Source: Duganella sp. CF402 (GTDB taxonomy: Bacteria; Pseudomonadota; Gammaproteobacteria; Burkholderiales; Burkholderiaceae_D). Taken from it: a stretch of 64,000 nt of DNA. The notes beneath the pieces are model-generated. The model saw only the letters and a program-made list of their open reading frames with translations. It was not told the DNA's origin and ran no database searches. The stretch is taken from positions 124,001-188,000 of the forward strand of contig NZ_FOBG01000004.1 in assembly GCF_900109645.1 (NCBI RefSeq). Reading direction: 5' to 3'. Both the position numbers and the translations under genes were made by a program. Below are positions 9,261 through 17,691 of the stretch, one piece after another. Position 1 is the stretch's first letter. Every line of letters begins with the position of its first letter.

Positions 9261-9415
9261 GCAGTTTATCTTTCAACAAGATGACAATGAACTGCACTAT
9301 AAAAAGAACTGCATGGGTACGGTGGCCCCTGCGATGAACCGGCTATTAATGAGCGTGAATGAGGCAATGCTGCGACCGGCGATTTTTCACGTTCACAAAT
9401 TCTTACAAATATCGC

Positions 9416-9444
9416 TTGCTATTAGATCGCACACTATGTATAGT
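9416..9444 (+). promoter_or_regulatory. Candidate sigma-70 promoter upstream of ohr
   Basis: The 324-base gap 9261-9584 holds no convincing gene. TTGCTA (9416-9421) and TATAGT (9439-9444) are spaced by exactly 17 bases and point to the hydroperoxide-resistance gene, leaving a leader of about 130 bases. Confidence 0.5.
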
Positions 9445-9498
9445 ACGTACATGGGCGCTGCAAACAGCGCAGACTGTAGTAAATTAGCAAGCTAGTTA

Positions 9499-9510
9499 TA
9501 CCGTACGGTA
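9499..9510. promoter_or_regulatory. Perfect 12-base palindrome in the ohr leader
   Basis: TACCGTACGGTA lies about 55 bases downstream of the candidate promoter and 75 bases before the ohr start. It could be the operator of a MarR-type regulator such as OhrR, but no ohrR gene is present in the window, so this is only a candidate. Confidence 0.3.
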
Positions 9511-9584
9511 GATAGCGCGCGATTGAATAGTCAACTAAACTCATGCTGTACTTAGATGTACCTCACTCACTGAAAGGAAATATC

Positions 9585-10010
9585 ATGTCGATCGAAAAAG
9601 TCCTGTACACCGCACACGCTAAAACCACCGGCGGCCGCGAAGGCCAATCCGCTTCGTCGGACGGCAAACTGAGCGTGAAACTGAGCACCCCGAAAGAACT
9701 GGGCGGCGGCGGCGGCGAAGGCACCAACCCTGAACAGCTGTTCGCTTCGGGCTACGCTGCCTGCTTCATCGGCGCGATGAAATTCGTTGGCGGCCGCGAC
9801 AAGATCGCCGTGCCGGCGGACCTGTCGGTGGAAACCTCGGTCGGCATCGGCCCGATCCCAACCGGCTTCGGCATCGAAGTGGAACACAAGATCTCGCTGC
9901 CAGGCCTGGACCGCGCTACCGCCGAAAAACTGGTGGCCGCAGCCCACATCGTGTGCCCTTACTCGAACGCCACCCGTGGCAACATCGACGTCAAACTGAC
10001 CATTCTGTAA
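9585..10010 (+). CDS. Organic hydroperoxide resistance protein (Ohr/OsmC family)
   Basis: 141 residues. ATG 9585 is preceded by the ribosome-binding site AAAGGAAA. The Ohr signature is present: YTAHAKTTGGREG at the N-terminus, the first redox cysteine in GYAACFIGAM (about residue 61), and the second in AHIVCPYSNATRGN (about residue 125). Ohr reduces organic and lipid hydroperoxides using lipoyl thiols in the cytoplasm. The spacing of the two cysteines and the PYSNATRGN motif separate Ohr from OsmC. Single-gene transcript; downstream is the elaA hairpin. Confidence 0.93.
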   Translation: MSIEKVLYTAHAKTTGGREGQSASSDGKLSVKLSTPKELGGGGGEGTNPEQLFASGYAACFIGAMKFVGGRDKIAVPADLSVETSVGIGPIPTGFGIEVEHKISLPGLDRATAEKLVAAAHIVCPYSNATRGNIDVKLTIL

Positions 10011-10019
10011 TTTCACTTA

Positions 10020-10059
10020 CAATCATTGCTTTGATCCCTAGCGAGAGAAGCAATGATTG
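10020..10059 (+). promoter_or_regulatory. Perfect 12-bp hairpin enclosing the elaA start codon
   Basis: CAATCATTGCTT (10020-10031) pairs perfectly with AAGCAATGATTG (10048-10059). The 16-base loop holds the purine-rich ribosome-binding region GCGAGAG. The elaA ATG (10053-10055) lies inside the right arm. No T run follows, so a simple terminator is unlikely. It may restrain translation or stabilise the ohr 3' end. Confidence 0.55.
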
Positions 10060-10520
10060 AGTGGCACTGGCTGGCTTTTGATGATGTCCCGCGCGCTGAC
10101 TGGTACGAAGTACTACGTCAGCGCCAGGCCGTTTTCATCCTCGAACAAACCTGTTTGTATCCCGACATCGACGGCGCCGATCCGGTCTGCCATCACCTGA
10201 TGGGATGGCGCGAGATCGACGGCCAGCGCACGCTGGTGGCTTACCTGCGCGTGGTGCCGCCGGGCGTGAAGTTTGATGAGATGTCGATCGGCCGCGTGCT
10301 GACCACGCAAGCTGGTCGCGGCTCCGGCGTTGGCCGCGAACTGCTGGCCAAGGCGATTCCTCTGGCGGAAAAACTGCATCCGGGTTGGGATATCCGCATC
10401 GGCGCGCAAGCGCATCTGGAAAAATTCTACGGCAGCTTTGGTTTCCAGACGGTGACCGATCCTTACGATGAAGACGGCATCATGCACGTCGACATGGTGC
10501 GGCTTAAAACGTCAGGATAA
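10053..10520 (+). CDS. elaA: ElaA-like GNAT N-acetyltransferase
   Basis: 155 residues with the ElaA hallmark RQAVFILEQTCLYPDIDGAD (about residues 26-45) followed by the GNAT acetyl-CoA-binding loop QAGRGSGVGRELL (about 91-103). It ends with the EKFYGSFGFQTV acceptor-side strand. ElaA proteins are small cytoplasmic acetyltransferases of unknown physiological substrate. The start codon sits in a perfect hairpin with the upstream sequence. The 3' end overlaps the convergent histidine kinase gene by 17 bases. Confidence 0.9.
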   Translation: MIEWHWLAFDDVPRADWYEVLRQRQAVFILEQTCLYPDIDGADPVCHHLMGWREIDGQRTLVAYLRVVPPGVKFDEMSIGRVLTTQAGRGSGVGRELLAKAIPLAEKLHPGWDIRIGAQAHLEKFYGSFGFQTVTDPYDEDGIMHVDMVRLKTSG

Positions 10521-11718
10521 AACGCGCGCCGGCGCCGACCGCGCGTGCGTAGCGCACGGTGCCGCCGTTGGCGTGCACCAGATGGCGCACCATCGCCAGT
10601 CCAATTCCCCTGCCCTGTTTTTTGGTTGAGAAAAATGGCGTGAAGATGTGCGCGGCCAATGCTTCCGGCACCCCGGGACCATCGTCCGCCACTTCTATGC
10701 GTAGGCGGCCGCCCCGGCTCAGGCGCGCACTTACTTGCGCGTGGCTGCCTGCTTCGGCAGCATTCTTCAGAAGATTGATCAGGGCTTGTTCCAGCTGGCC
10801 GGGGTCGATCATCACTTCCAGCGACGCCGGTTCGACCGAGAAGGTGAGCCGGTCCTGCCATTGCGGTTCCAGCAGCGCCTTCAGGCGATCGAATAATTCT
10901 TCCAGCAGCACACGCTGCGGCTGCGCTTGCGGCACGGTGGACAGGCTGCGGTAGCTGCTGACGAAATCCACCAGGCTGGCGGCGCGTCTTGTGATGGCGT
11001 CCAGCGCGGTGTTGAGGTCTGCGTGGATATCTTGCGGTAGCTGTGCGCTGGCTTCATCCAGCAGGCTGCAGGCGGTGCGCGAGAGCGAAGCCACCGGCGT
11101 CAGGGAGTTCATGATTTCGTGGGTCAGCACTTGCACCAGTTCGCGCCAGGCGTTGAGGGCTTCGGCTTCCAGTTCACTTTCCACCGGCATCAGCGCGGCC
11201 AGGCGCTGGGCGGAGCCCTGCATGGTCAGCGCGGAGACGGCGACCAGCGCGCGCTCGGCGCCGCGTTCGGTGTCGAAGCTGACTAGCTGGCGTTGGCCGG
11301 TGGCTTGTGCAGATAGCAGTTGATGCAGTTCCTGCGGCGCGATGGCGCGGCCGGGCGCTGTCAGGCGCCGCGCGCTGGCGTTGAGCGGCGACACCGCGCC
11401 CGCGCCGCTCGCATGCTCGATGCGGAATAGTGCGATTGGCGCGTGTTCAAGGCGGGCTTCCAGCGCGAGTATGGCGTCGGCCAGTGCGCCCGGTGCGGCT
11501 GGTGCGCGGTCGTCAGCGCGCTCCATGTGCGGTGCGCGCGGAGCGAGGCGGCGCAGGCATTGCCAAAGCAGACTTGCGGGCACGATGGCGAGCAGGCCGC
11601 ACAGGACCATGCGGCGCGGTTCGGGCGTTGGCGACAGCACGTCGGCAGCAATGGACAGCGCCATCAGGCCAGCCACACTAGCCGCCACACCCAGCTTGAG
11701 CGCGCGCTCAGATGCCAT
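10504..11718 (-). CDS. Two-component sensor histidine kinase
   Basis: 404 residues from ATG 11718, which overlaps the response-regulator stop by 11 bases. Two N-terminal transmembrane helices (about 9-28 and 37-55) are joined by a very short periplasmic loop, so the signal is probably sensed in the membrane. A PAS-like region follows. The H-box is LTHEIMNSLTPV (H200), then N-box NLLKNAAEA, G1 DDGPGV, FTPFFSTK and G2 GRGIGLAMV. HEIMNSLTP is the H-box form typical of kinases paired with sigma-54-type regulators. It is cognate to the regulator just upstream, and by context it controls the divergent ABC exporter. Confidence 0.93.
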   Translation of the reverse strand: MASERALKLGVAASVAGLMALSIAADVLSPTPEPRRMVLCGLLAIVPASLLWQCLRRLAPRAPHMERADDRAPAAPGALADAILALEARLEHAPIALFRIEHASGAGAVSPLNASARRLTAPGRAIAPQELHQLLSAQATGQRQLVSFDTERGAERALVAVSALTMQGSAQRLAALMPVESELEAEALNAWRELVQVLTHEIMNSLTPVASLSRTACSLLDEASAQLPQDIHADLNTALDAITRRAASLVDFVSSYRSLSTVPQAQPQRVLLEELFDRLKALLEPQWQDRLTFSVEPASLEVMIDPGQLEQALINLLKNAAEAGSHAQVSARLSRGGRLRIEVADDGPGVPEALAAHIFTPFFSTKKQGRGIGLAMVRHLVHANGGTVRYARAVGAGARFILTF

Positions 11719-13090
11719 GCTTGCCCAGCTTGCGGTACAAGGCGGCGCGGCTGATGCCCAGCGTCTTGGCCGCGTGGCTGATATTGCCGTTGAACTGCGC
11801 CAGCGTCGCCGCAATCGCCGCCCGCTCGATGGCGTCCAGCGTCAGGTCGCCGCTGGTGCTGGCGGCAGGCGCGGTCACGGGCGGCGCGACAGTGATCGTG
11901 CCGACCGGTGCGACGGCGACGGCCGTGGCCGCATTGGCGGCGGCAAGGCCGAAATCATTGATCGCGTATTCCGCGCCCTGCCCGAGGATCACTGCCCGCT
12001 CGCACGCGTGGCGTAGCGCGCGCACATTGCCCGGCCAATCGTGCCGCAGCAGTGCATCCATCGCCACCGCGCTCAGGTTGCGCGCCGGCCGTTCATACTG
12101 CGCCTCATACAGCTTCAGATAATGCTGCACCAGCAGCGGCACATCCTCACGCCGCTCGCGCAACGGCGGCACGCGGATCACGATCGTATTCAAGCGAAAC
12201 AGCAAATCCGCCCGGAACACCAACGGATCGAACAAGCGCGCCTCTTCCAGATTGGTCGCGCTGATGATGCGCACGTCGATGGACTCCGGCTTGTCCGCAC
12301 CGATCGGCGTCACCTCGCGCCGCTCCAGTGCCGTCAACAATTTGGCCTGCGCCGCCAACGGCATATTCCCGATTTCATCCAAAAACAGCGAACCGCCGCG
12401 CGCGGCCTGGAAGCGCCCCGCCCGGTCAGCCTTCGCATCCGTGAATGAACCCTTGCGATGCCCGAACAACTCGCTCTCGAACGTCGACTCGGGCAACGCC
12501 CCCATATCCACCGCCAGCATCGTCCCTGCGGCCCGCCGCGATGCCGCATGAATCGCCCGTGCCACCAGCTCCTTGCCGACGCCGTTCTCGCCGAGCACCA
12601 TCACATTGGCCTCGGTCGGCGCCACGCTGGCGATCAAGGCCTTCAACTCCTGCATGGCGCGCGAGCTGCCCATCAACTCCGGCGAACCCGTCGCACCGCC
12701 GCGCACCGATTCGCGCCGCGCCAGCGCCTGATCAACCGCCGCGATCAAGCGTGCGTTATCCCACGGCTTGGTGATGAAATCGCCGGCGCCGCGCTTGAGC
12801 GCTTCCACCGCCAGCGGGACATCGGCATACGCCGTCATCGCAATCACGGCGGGAGGGCGCGACTGCGCGCGCAGCACATCGAGCAGCGCCAAGCCTTCCG
12901 CGCCGTTGATACTGCCTGGCGTGAAATTCAAGTCCAGCAGCACCACATCCGGCACACCGCGCGCCAGCAGCGCAGGCAAGCCCACCGGATCGCACAAGGT
13001 GGCCACCTGCCCATAGCGCCGCCGCAGCAGCAATTGCGCGGCGGTGGCCACATCGGCATCGTCATCAAGGATCAGGATATAGGCAGACAT
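11708..13090 (-). CDS. Sigma-54-type response regulator with variant GSFTDA loop
   Basis: 460 residues. The receiver domain has phospho-acceptor D53 (VVLLDLNF) and the KPWD lysine near 108. An AAA+ domain has Walker A GENGVGKE (about 168-175), Walker B FLDEIGN, and a C-terminal Fis-type helix-turn-helix (NISHAAKTLGISRAALYRKL). The sigma-54 contact loop reads GSFTDA (residues 214-219) instead of GAFTGA. This variant is, from memory, seen in regulators that sit beside ABC efflux operons, for example with a KGAFTDA form. Forms an operon with the kinase. The divergent export operon has a near-perfect -24/-12 promoter, the likely target. Confidence 0.92.
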   Translation of the reverse strand: MSAYILILDDDADVATAAQLLLRRRYGQVATLCDPVGLPALLARGVPDVVLLDLNFTPGSINGAEGLALLDVLRAQSRPPAVIAMTAYADVPLAVEALKRGAGDFITKPWDNARLIAAVDQALARRESVRGGATGSPELMGSSRAMQELKALIASVAPTEANVMVLGENGVGKELVARAIHAASRRAAGTMLAVDMGALPESTFESELFGHRKGSFTDAKADRAGRFQAARGGSLFLDEIGNMPLAAQAKLLTALERREVTPIGADKPESIDVRIISATNLEEARLFDPLVFRADLLFRLNTIVIRVPPLRERREDVPLLVQHYLKLYEAQYERPARNLSAVAMDALLRHDWPGNVRALRHACERAVILGQGAEYAINDFGLAAANAATAVAVAPVGTITVAPPVTAPAASTSGDLTLDAIERAAIAATLAQFNGNISHAAKTLGISRAALYRKLGKHGI

Positions 13091-13141
13091 GCGGCCATTC
13101 TAGCAGCCGTCCAAGCGCTGTAAACGCCCACTTCCGGCGGC

Positions 13142-13157
13142 TGTCCGCAAGCGAACA
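13142..13157. promoter_or_regulatory. Upstream activator palindrome 1
   Basis: TGTCCGCAAGCGAACA is an imperfect inverted repeat of the form TGTYCG-N4-CGRACA. It lies between the divergent regulator and exporter operons and resembles the second element at 13166. Likely binding site of the adjacent Fis-type regulator. Confidence 0.6.
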
Positions 13158-13165
13158 GCACCCAC

Positions 13166-13181
13166 TGTCCGGAAATGAACA
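13166..13181. promoter_or_regulatory. Upstream activator palindrome 2
   Basis: TGTCCGGAAATGAACA matches the first element in 11 of 16 positions, including both outer half-sites. Its centre lies 24 bases from that of the first. It ends 31 bases before the -24 element, so a pair of regulator dimers could be placed here. Confidence 0.6.
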
Positions 13182-13211
13182 CTCACACCTGCAAAACCCC
13201 GCTTTTCGCTA

Positions 13212-13227
13212 TGGCACAGCGTTTGCA
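13212..13227 (+). promoter_or_regulatory. Sigma-54 (-24/-12) promoter of the export operon
   Basis: TGGCACAGCGTTTGCA fits the consensus TGGCAC-N5-TTGCW, with the GG and GC dinucleotides at the required spacing. Transcription would start near 13238, which excludes the GUG/AUG-like codons before that point and supports ATG 13290 as the adaptor start. Confidence 0.85.
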
Positions 13228-13289
13228 GTATGGCCTGCATGCACATCAAAAAAAAATTTGAACAGGCCACGCCGCATGACGGCGCCACG

Positions 13290-14534
13290 ATGGACGTGAA
13301 GATCCCGCGCCGTCGCGGCAAGCGCGTGGCTATCGTCGCGGCGACGCTGCTTGCGCTGGCGGCTGCAGCCTACGCGCTGTGGTCCTGGATGCCGCGCGGC
13401 CTGCAAGTCGACGGCGCCGACCTGCGCACCGGCGTCGCCACGCGCGGCGTGTTCGTCGACGAAGTGATCGTGCGCGCCAGCGCCGAACCGCTCAACTCCA
13501 TCATTCTCGATGCGGTGGAATCCGGCCGCGTGGAAGAAGTGGTCGCCACCGACGGCGCGCTGGTGAAGAAAGGCCAGCTGCTGTTCCGCATCTCCAACCC
13601 GCAGCGCAATCTCGAACTGCTGGCGCGACAATCCGAGCATGCGGTAAGCATCTTCAACCTGTCCAACCTGCGCGTGTCGCAGGAGGCCAGCGCCAGCGAG
13701 CACCAGCGCCGTCTCGACGATCTGCAATTCGCCATCGACCAAGCTAGTAAGCAGCACGCGCGCAACGTCAGGCTGGCGGCGCAGGGCTACATCTCCACTG
13801 TGGCGCTGGAAGAATCAGCGGACCGCCTCGCCCAGCAGCAGCGAGCGCTGCGGCAGGAACAGCAGGCCGCCGCTGCCGAGTTACGCGTGCGCGACCACGC
13901 CGGGCAGCAGCTGGAAGCTGCCATCCACGGCCTGAACTCCGGCCTCAAACTGGTGGCCGCCACGGTCGATGCGCTGGCCGTGCGTGCGCCGGCCGACGGC
14001 CGCCTGACCAACTTCCACCTGCAAGTGGGCGAGTCCATCGCCACCGGCAAGAACATCGGCCGCATCGACGATCCGCTGCGCTTCAAGCTATCCGCCAGTG
14101 TGGACGAGTTCTACCTGAACCGCATGGCGGTCGGCCGTCACGCCAGCGTGCAGCAGGACGGCCGCAGCTACGCCGCCGATATCGGCACCATCTACCCGCA
14201 GATCAAGCAGGGCCGCTTCACTGTCGAACTGGTGTTCACACAAGGACAGCCGCCGGTGCTCAATCCCGGCCAGAGCCTGGACGCGCGTATCACGCTGGGC
14301 GAACCGGCCAGCGCCCTGCTGCTGCCCAACGGCGCCTTCATCAACGACAGCGGCGGCGCGTGGGTCTATGTGCTCGACGCGACGGGCCGCCAGGCCGAAC
14401 GTCGCGCGGTGCGCATCGGCCGCCGCAACAACAGCCAGGTCGAAGTACTGGATGGCCTGACGGCGGGCGACAAAGTAATCCTGTCCAGCTACGGCGCCTA
14501 CGGAAATTCACCACGGCTGCAAATTACGCAGTAA
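13290..14534 (+). CDS. HlyD/MacA-type periplasmic adaptor of an ABC exporter
   Basis: 414 residues from ATG 13290; an in-frame ATG at 13239 exists but coincides with the predicted transcription start. One N-terminal transmembrane helix (about 12-31) is followed by a biotinyl-lipoyl-like half motif (VVATDGALVKKGQLLFRI), a long coiled-coil hairpin (about 100-200, many Q/E/R/A) and the returning barrel (VRAPADGRLTNFHLQVGESI). Such adaptors bridge an inner-membrane ABC transporter to an outer-membrane channel. First gene of the sigma-54-driven operon; no TolC-type channel gene is in the cluster. Confidence 0.9.
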   Translation: MDVKIPRRRGKRVAIVAATLLALAAAAYALWSWMPRGLQVDGADLRTGVATRGVFVDEVIVRASAEPLNSIILDAVESGRVEEVVATDGALVKKGQLLFRISNPQRNLELLARQSEHAVSIFNLSNLRVSQEASASEHQRRLDDLQFAIDQASKQHARNVRLAAQGYISTVALEESADRLAQQQRALRQEQQAAAAELRVRDHAGQQLEAAIHGLNSGLKLVAATVDALAVRAPADGRLTNFHLQVGESIATGKNIGRIDDPLRFKLSASVDEFYLNRMAVGRHASVQQDGRSYAADIGTIYPQIKQGRFTVELVFTQGQPPVLNPGQSLDARITLGEPASALLLPNGAFINDSGGAWVYVLDATGRQAERRAVRIGRRNNSQVEVLDGLTAGDKVILSSYGAYGNSPRLQITQ

Positions 14535-14566
14535 CCTTTCATTACTCCACACAGAGGCACATACAC

Positions 14567-15247
14567 ATGCTCAAACTCGTCGGCGTCAGCAAAATTCACC
14601 AAGCGGGAGAAATCCAGACCACGGCGCTGGACCGCGTCGATTTGCATATCGAGGCAGGCGAATACGTCGCCATCACCGGCCCGTCCGGCTGCGGCAAGTC
14701 GACCATGCTCGGCATCCTCGGCCTGCTGGACGTGCCGACACGCGGCGAGTACTGGTTCGAAGGCCAGGACGTGGCCGGCTGGAGCGAGGCGCAACTGAAC
14801 AAGCTGCGGCGCGGGCGCATTGGTTTCATTTTCCAGAGCTTCAACCTGATCGAAGAATTGACCGTGTTTGAAAACGTGGAACTGGCGCTGGAGTACAACG
14901 GCACGCCGGCGCGCGAACGGCGCGAGCGTGTGACGGCGATGCTGAACAAGCTCGGTGTCGGCCACCGCGCAGGGCACCGCCCGTCGCAACTGTCCGGCGG
15001 CCAGCAGCAGCGCGTGGCGATTGCGCGCGCGCTGGTGTCCGGCCCCGCCGTACTGCTGGCCGACGAACCGACCGGTAATCTCGACAGCGCCCACGGCGAT
15101 GAAGTCATGCGCCTGCTGCGCCAGATCAACGCCGAAGGCACGACGGTGGTCATGGTCACCCACTCGCCCGACCACGCCGCGCAAGCCTCGCGCACCCTCA
15201 ACCTGCTGGACGGCCGCGTGATGGTTGATGCGCTGCAAGCAGCATGA
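14567..15247 (+). CDS. MacB/LolD-type ABC transporter ATP-binding protein
   Basis: 226 residues with Walker A GPSGCGKST (about 36-44), Q-loop FQSFNLIEELTV, signature LSGGQQQR, Walker B VLLADEPTGNLD and the H-loop VTHSP. The sequence pattern is that of the MacB/LolD/FtsE-like class that pairs with FtsX-fold permeases. The stop overlaps the permease start by four bases, so the two are translationally coupled. Confidence 0.95.
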   Translation: MLKLVGVSKIHQAGEIQTTALDRVDLHIEAGEYVAITGPSGCGKSTMLGILGLLDVPTRGEYWFEGQDVAGWSEAQLNKLRRGRIGFIFQSFNLIEELTVFENVELALEYNGTPARERRERVTAMLNKLGVGHRAGHRPSQLSGGQQQRVAIARALVSGPAVLLADEPTGNLDSAHGDEVMRLLRQINAEGTTVVMVTHSPDHAAQASRTLNLLDGRVMVDALQAA

Positions 15248-17640
15248 TGCTGCGCGACTTCCGCATCGGCTGGCGTTTGCTGCTGCGCCATCCGCTCAAC
15301 ACTGCGGTTGAACTGCTCGGCCTCGCGGCCGGCTTCGCGGTGTGTTTTGTGCTGCTGGCGTTTGTGCAGTACTCGTTCAGCTACGACCAGGACGTGCCGC
15401 AGCGCGAGCAGGTGTACGTCATCAAGCACCGCTTGAACTTCATCCCGCAACCGCAATGGCTGGAGTACACGCCGTTCGCGCTGCGTGCGGTAGCGCTGAA
15501 CAGCGGCGTGCCGCTGCAAGCCAGCGCGTGGTGGCCTACCCATGCGGCTATGACACAGGATGGCGCGGTACGCATGGTCGATATCACCGCAGTCGACCCT
15601 GTGTTTGAGCAGATCGCCGGGCTGCGTGCGGCCGAAGGCGATCTGCGGCAAGCACTCACGCAGCCGGACGGCGTGGCGCTGACGCGGCAAGCAGCGCTGC
15701 AATGGTTCGGCCGCGCCGATGCCTTGGGACGCACTGCTCTGATCGACGGTCAAACCTTGCAAGTGCGCGCCATCCTGCCGGATCGCCCGACCAACAGCAC
15801 CATGCAGTTCGGCGCGCTGGTCGGCATCGGCAGCGCGCTGTGGACGGAACAGGAGCGGCAGCAGGTGCTTTCCAACTGGATGGGCATCAACGGCCGCATC
15901 TACGTGAAGACCAGCGCCGCGCCGCAAGTGCTGCAAGCCGCGCTGCAAAGTGTAATCGATACCGCGCCGTGGGCCAGCATGGCAACCCCGGAAATGAAGC
16001 TGGCCCTGGGCGGCCGCAAGATGGTCGACATCGGCCTCGGTCCGCTGGCCGACGCCTACTTCGACCGCAGCGTTGCCAACACAATGGGCAGCGGGCCGCG
16101 CGGCGACATGCGCATGGTGCTGGCGCTTGGAGCGGCGGGCTTGCTGATCCTGCTGCTGGCGGTGGTCAACTACATCAACCTGGCGACGGTGCGCGCGCAG
16201 CGCCGTCAGCGCGAGATCGCCGTGCGCCGCGTGATGGGCGCGAACACGCGCGAGTTGCTGACGCAATTCATGGCCGAAGCCATGCTGCTGACCATCGCCG
16301 CCGCCTCGCTGGGCGTGCTGCTGGCGTGGCTGCTGCTGCCGCTGGCCTCCGACCTGCTACAACGGCCGCTCGACGGCTTGCTGACGCCAGCAGCGGTGGC
16401 AGCCTGCCTGGCCTTCGGCGCCTTGGTCGGCGCGGCGGCGGGACTGTATCCGGGCTGGCTGGCGCGCGGCGTCGACATGCGCGCCACGCTGGCCCAGCGC
16501 AGCGGCGAAACCGCCGGCGGCGCGTGGCTGCGGCGCGCACTGACTGCCGTGCAGTTCAGCGCCGCCATCGGCATGGGCAGCGTGGCGCTGGCGGTGCTGT
16601 GGCAGACTGAGTTTGCCGCCGAATTATCGCCCGGCTTCGATCCGGCGCCGCTGCTGGTAGTGGACATGCCGATCGCGCTCGATCAGCCGCCGGCCGATGC
16701 ATTGCGCGACGCGCTGGCGCAGCTGCCCGGCGTGGCCGCCGTCACCGACAGCCGCAACGTGCCGGGCCGCGACGACCACACCGGCACGCATGGCAGCCAG
16801 ACCGTCGAGCGCACGGACGGCAGCAGCGTGGCGATGTCGGTGCAGAAGGTCGGTGCGGATTTCTTCAAGGTCTACGGTGTGACCGCGCTGGCAGGCCGCA
16901 TTTTCGACGAACGCGAAAAACAGGCTGGCGAGCAAAGCGTGGTGCTCAACCCGGCGGCCGTGCCGGCGCTGGGTTTCAGGTCCGCCCAGCAGGCCGTCGG
17001 CCAGCGCATCAACGGCACCCAAATGCGCGTGGTGGGCGTAGTCCCGGACCTGCGCTGGGACACGCTGCGCGATCCGGTGCGGCCGACCATGTACCAGATA
17101 TCGCATGACAGCGGCTTGTTCACGCTGCGTCTCAGCGGCGCGCGCGCGGACGTGGAACCGGCCATCGCCGCCGTCTGGCAGCGTTACTTCCCGGCCCAGC
17201 CAGCGGTAATCCGCAGCGCCGCCAGCTTCTACGCGCTGGCCTATGCCGACGATGTGCGGCTGGCGCATCTGCTGGCCTGCGCCACGCTGGTAGTGCTGCT
17301 GTTGGCCGCATTCGGCATCTACGTGCTGGCCGCGCACAGCGTGCAGCAGCGGGCGCGCGAAATCGTGCTGCGCAAGCTGCATGGTGCGGGCCGCGTGGCG
17401 ATTGCCGCGCTGGTCGGCCGGGAATTCCTGCTGCTGATCGCGGCGGCGGCCCTGATCGCGCTGCCGCCCGCATGGCTGGCGATTGCGCGCTACCAGGCGC
17501 CGTTTGCCGAGCATGCGCCGCTGGGCGCGTGGGCGCCGCCGATCGCGCTGGCGCTGGCGCTGCTGGTGACGGCAGCCGCCACCGCGCGCCACACCTGGTC
17601 GGCCATGCGCATGGCGCCGGCGCAAATCCTGCGGACGTAA
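15244..17640 (+). CDS. FtsX-like ABC permease with two MacB-type periplasmic domains
   Basis: 798 residues in a duplicated layout. A helix at about 20-40 is followed by periplasmic domain 1 (40-280) and three helices of the FtsX module (about 290-400, with QRRQREIAVRRVMGAN). Then come a helix at 430-450, periplasmic domain 2 (460-665) and a second FtsX module (about 675-790, with QQRAREIVLRKLHGAG). This is the two-module type of permease common in exporters of antibiotics, peptides or lipids, acting by mechanotransmission. With its adaptor and ATPase it forms a complete inner-membrane pump. The substrate is unknown; the sigma-54 control suggests envelope stress or antimicrobial defence. Confidence 0.9.
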   Translation: MMLRDFRIGWRLLLRHPLNTAVELLGLAAGFAVCFVLLAFVQYSFSYDQDVPQREQVYVIKHRLNFIPQPQWLEYTPFALRAVALNSGVPLQASAWWPTHAAMTQDGAVRMVDITAVDPVFEQIAGLRAAEGDLRQALTQPDGVALTRQAALQWFGRADALGRTALIDGQTLQVRAILPDRPTNSTMQFGALVGIGSALWTEQERQQVLSNWMGINGRIYVKTSAAPQVLQAALQSVIDTAPWASMATPEMKLALGGRKMVDIGLGPLADAYFDRSVANTMGSGPRGDMRMVLALGAAGLLILLLAVVNYINLATVRAQRRQREIAVRRVMGANTRELLTQFMAEAMLLTIAAASLGVLLAWLLLPLASDLLQRPLDGLLTPAAVAACLAFGALVGAAAGLYPGWLARGVDMRATLAQRSGETAGGAWLRRALTAVQFSAAIGMGSVALAVLWQTEFAAELSPGFDPAPLLVVDMPIALDQPPADALRDALAQLPGVAAVTDSRNVPGRDDHTGTHGSQTVERTDGSSVAMSVQKVGADFFKVYGVTALAGRIFDEREKQAGEQSVVLNPAAVPALGFRSAQQAVGQRINGTQMRVVGVVPDLRWDTLRDPVRPTMYQISHDSGLFTLRLSGARADVEPAIAAVWQRYFPAQPAVIRSAASFYALAYADDVRLAHLLACATLVVLLLAAFGIYVLAAHSVQQRAREIVLRKLHGAGRVAIAALVGREFLLLIAAAALIALPPAWLAIARYQAPFAEHAPLGAWAPPIALALALLVTAAATARHTWSAMRMAPAQILRT

Positions 17641-17668
17641 AAAAAAGGCAGCCGAGGCTGCCTTTTTT
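17641..17668. terminator. Bidirectional rho-independent terminator
   Basis: GGCAGCC and GGCTGCC arms (17647-17653, 17656-17662) are flanked by six A residues on the left and six T residues on the right. It can therefore stop transcription from both the exporter operon and the convergent FKBP gene. Confidence 0.9.
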
Positions 17669-17691
17669 AGCTGGTATCGATCAGTGCACGC

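Noticed and set aside
9253..9495. An 80-codon plus-strand frame in the exbB/ohr gap
   Set aside because: It starts inside the exbB 5' end, has no ribosome-binding site, and runs through the candidate ohr promoter.
13230..13289. Earlier start codons for the HlyD adaptor at 13230 or 13239
   Set aside because: They lie at or before the transcription start predicted from the -24/-12 promoter, so they would not be translated normally.
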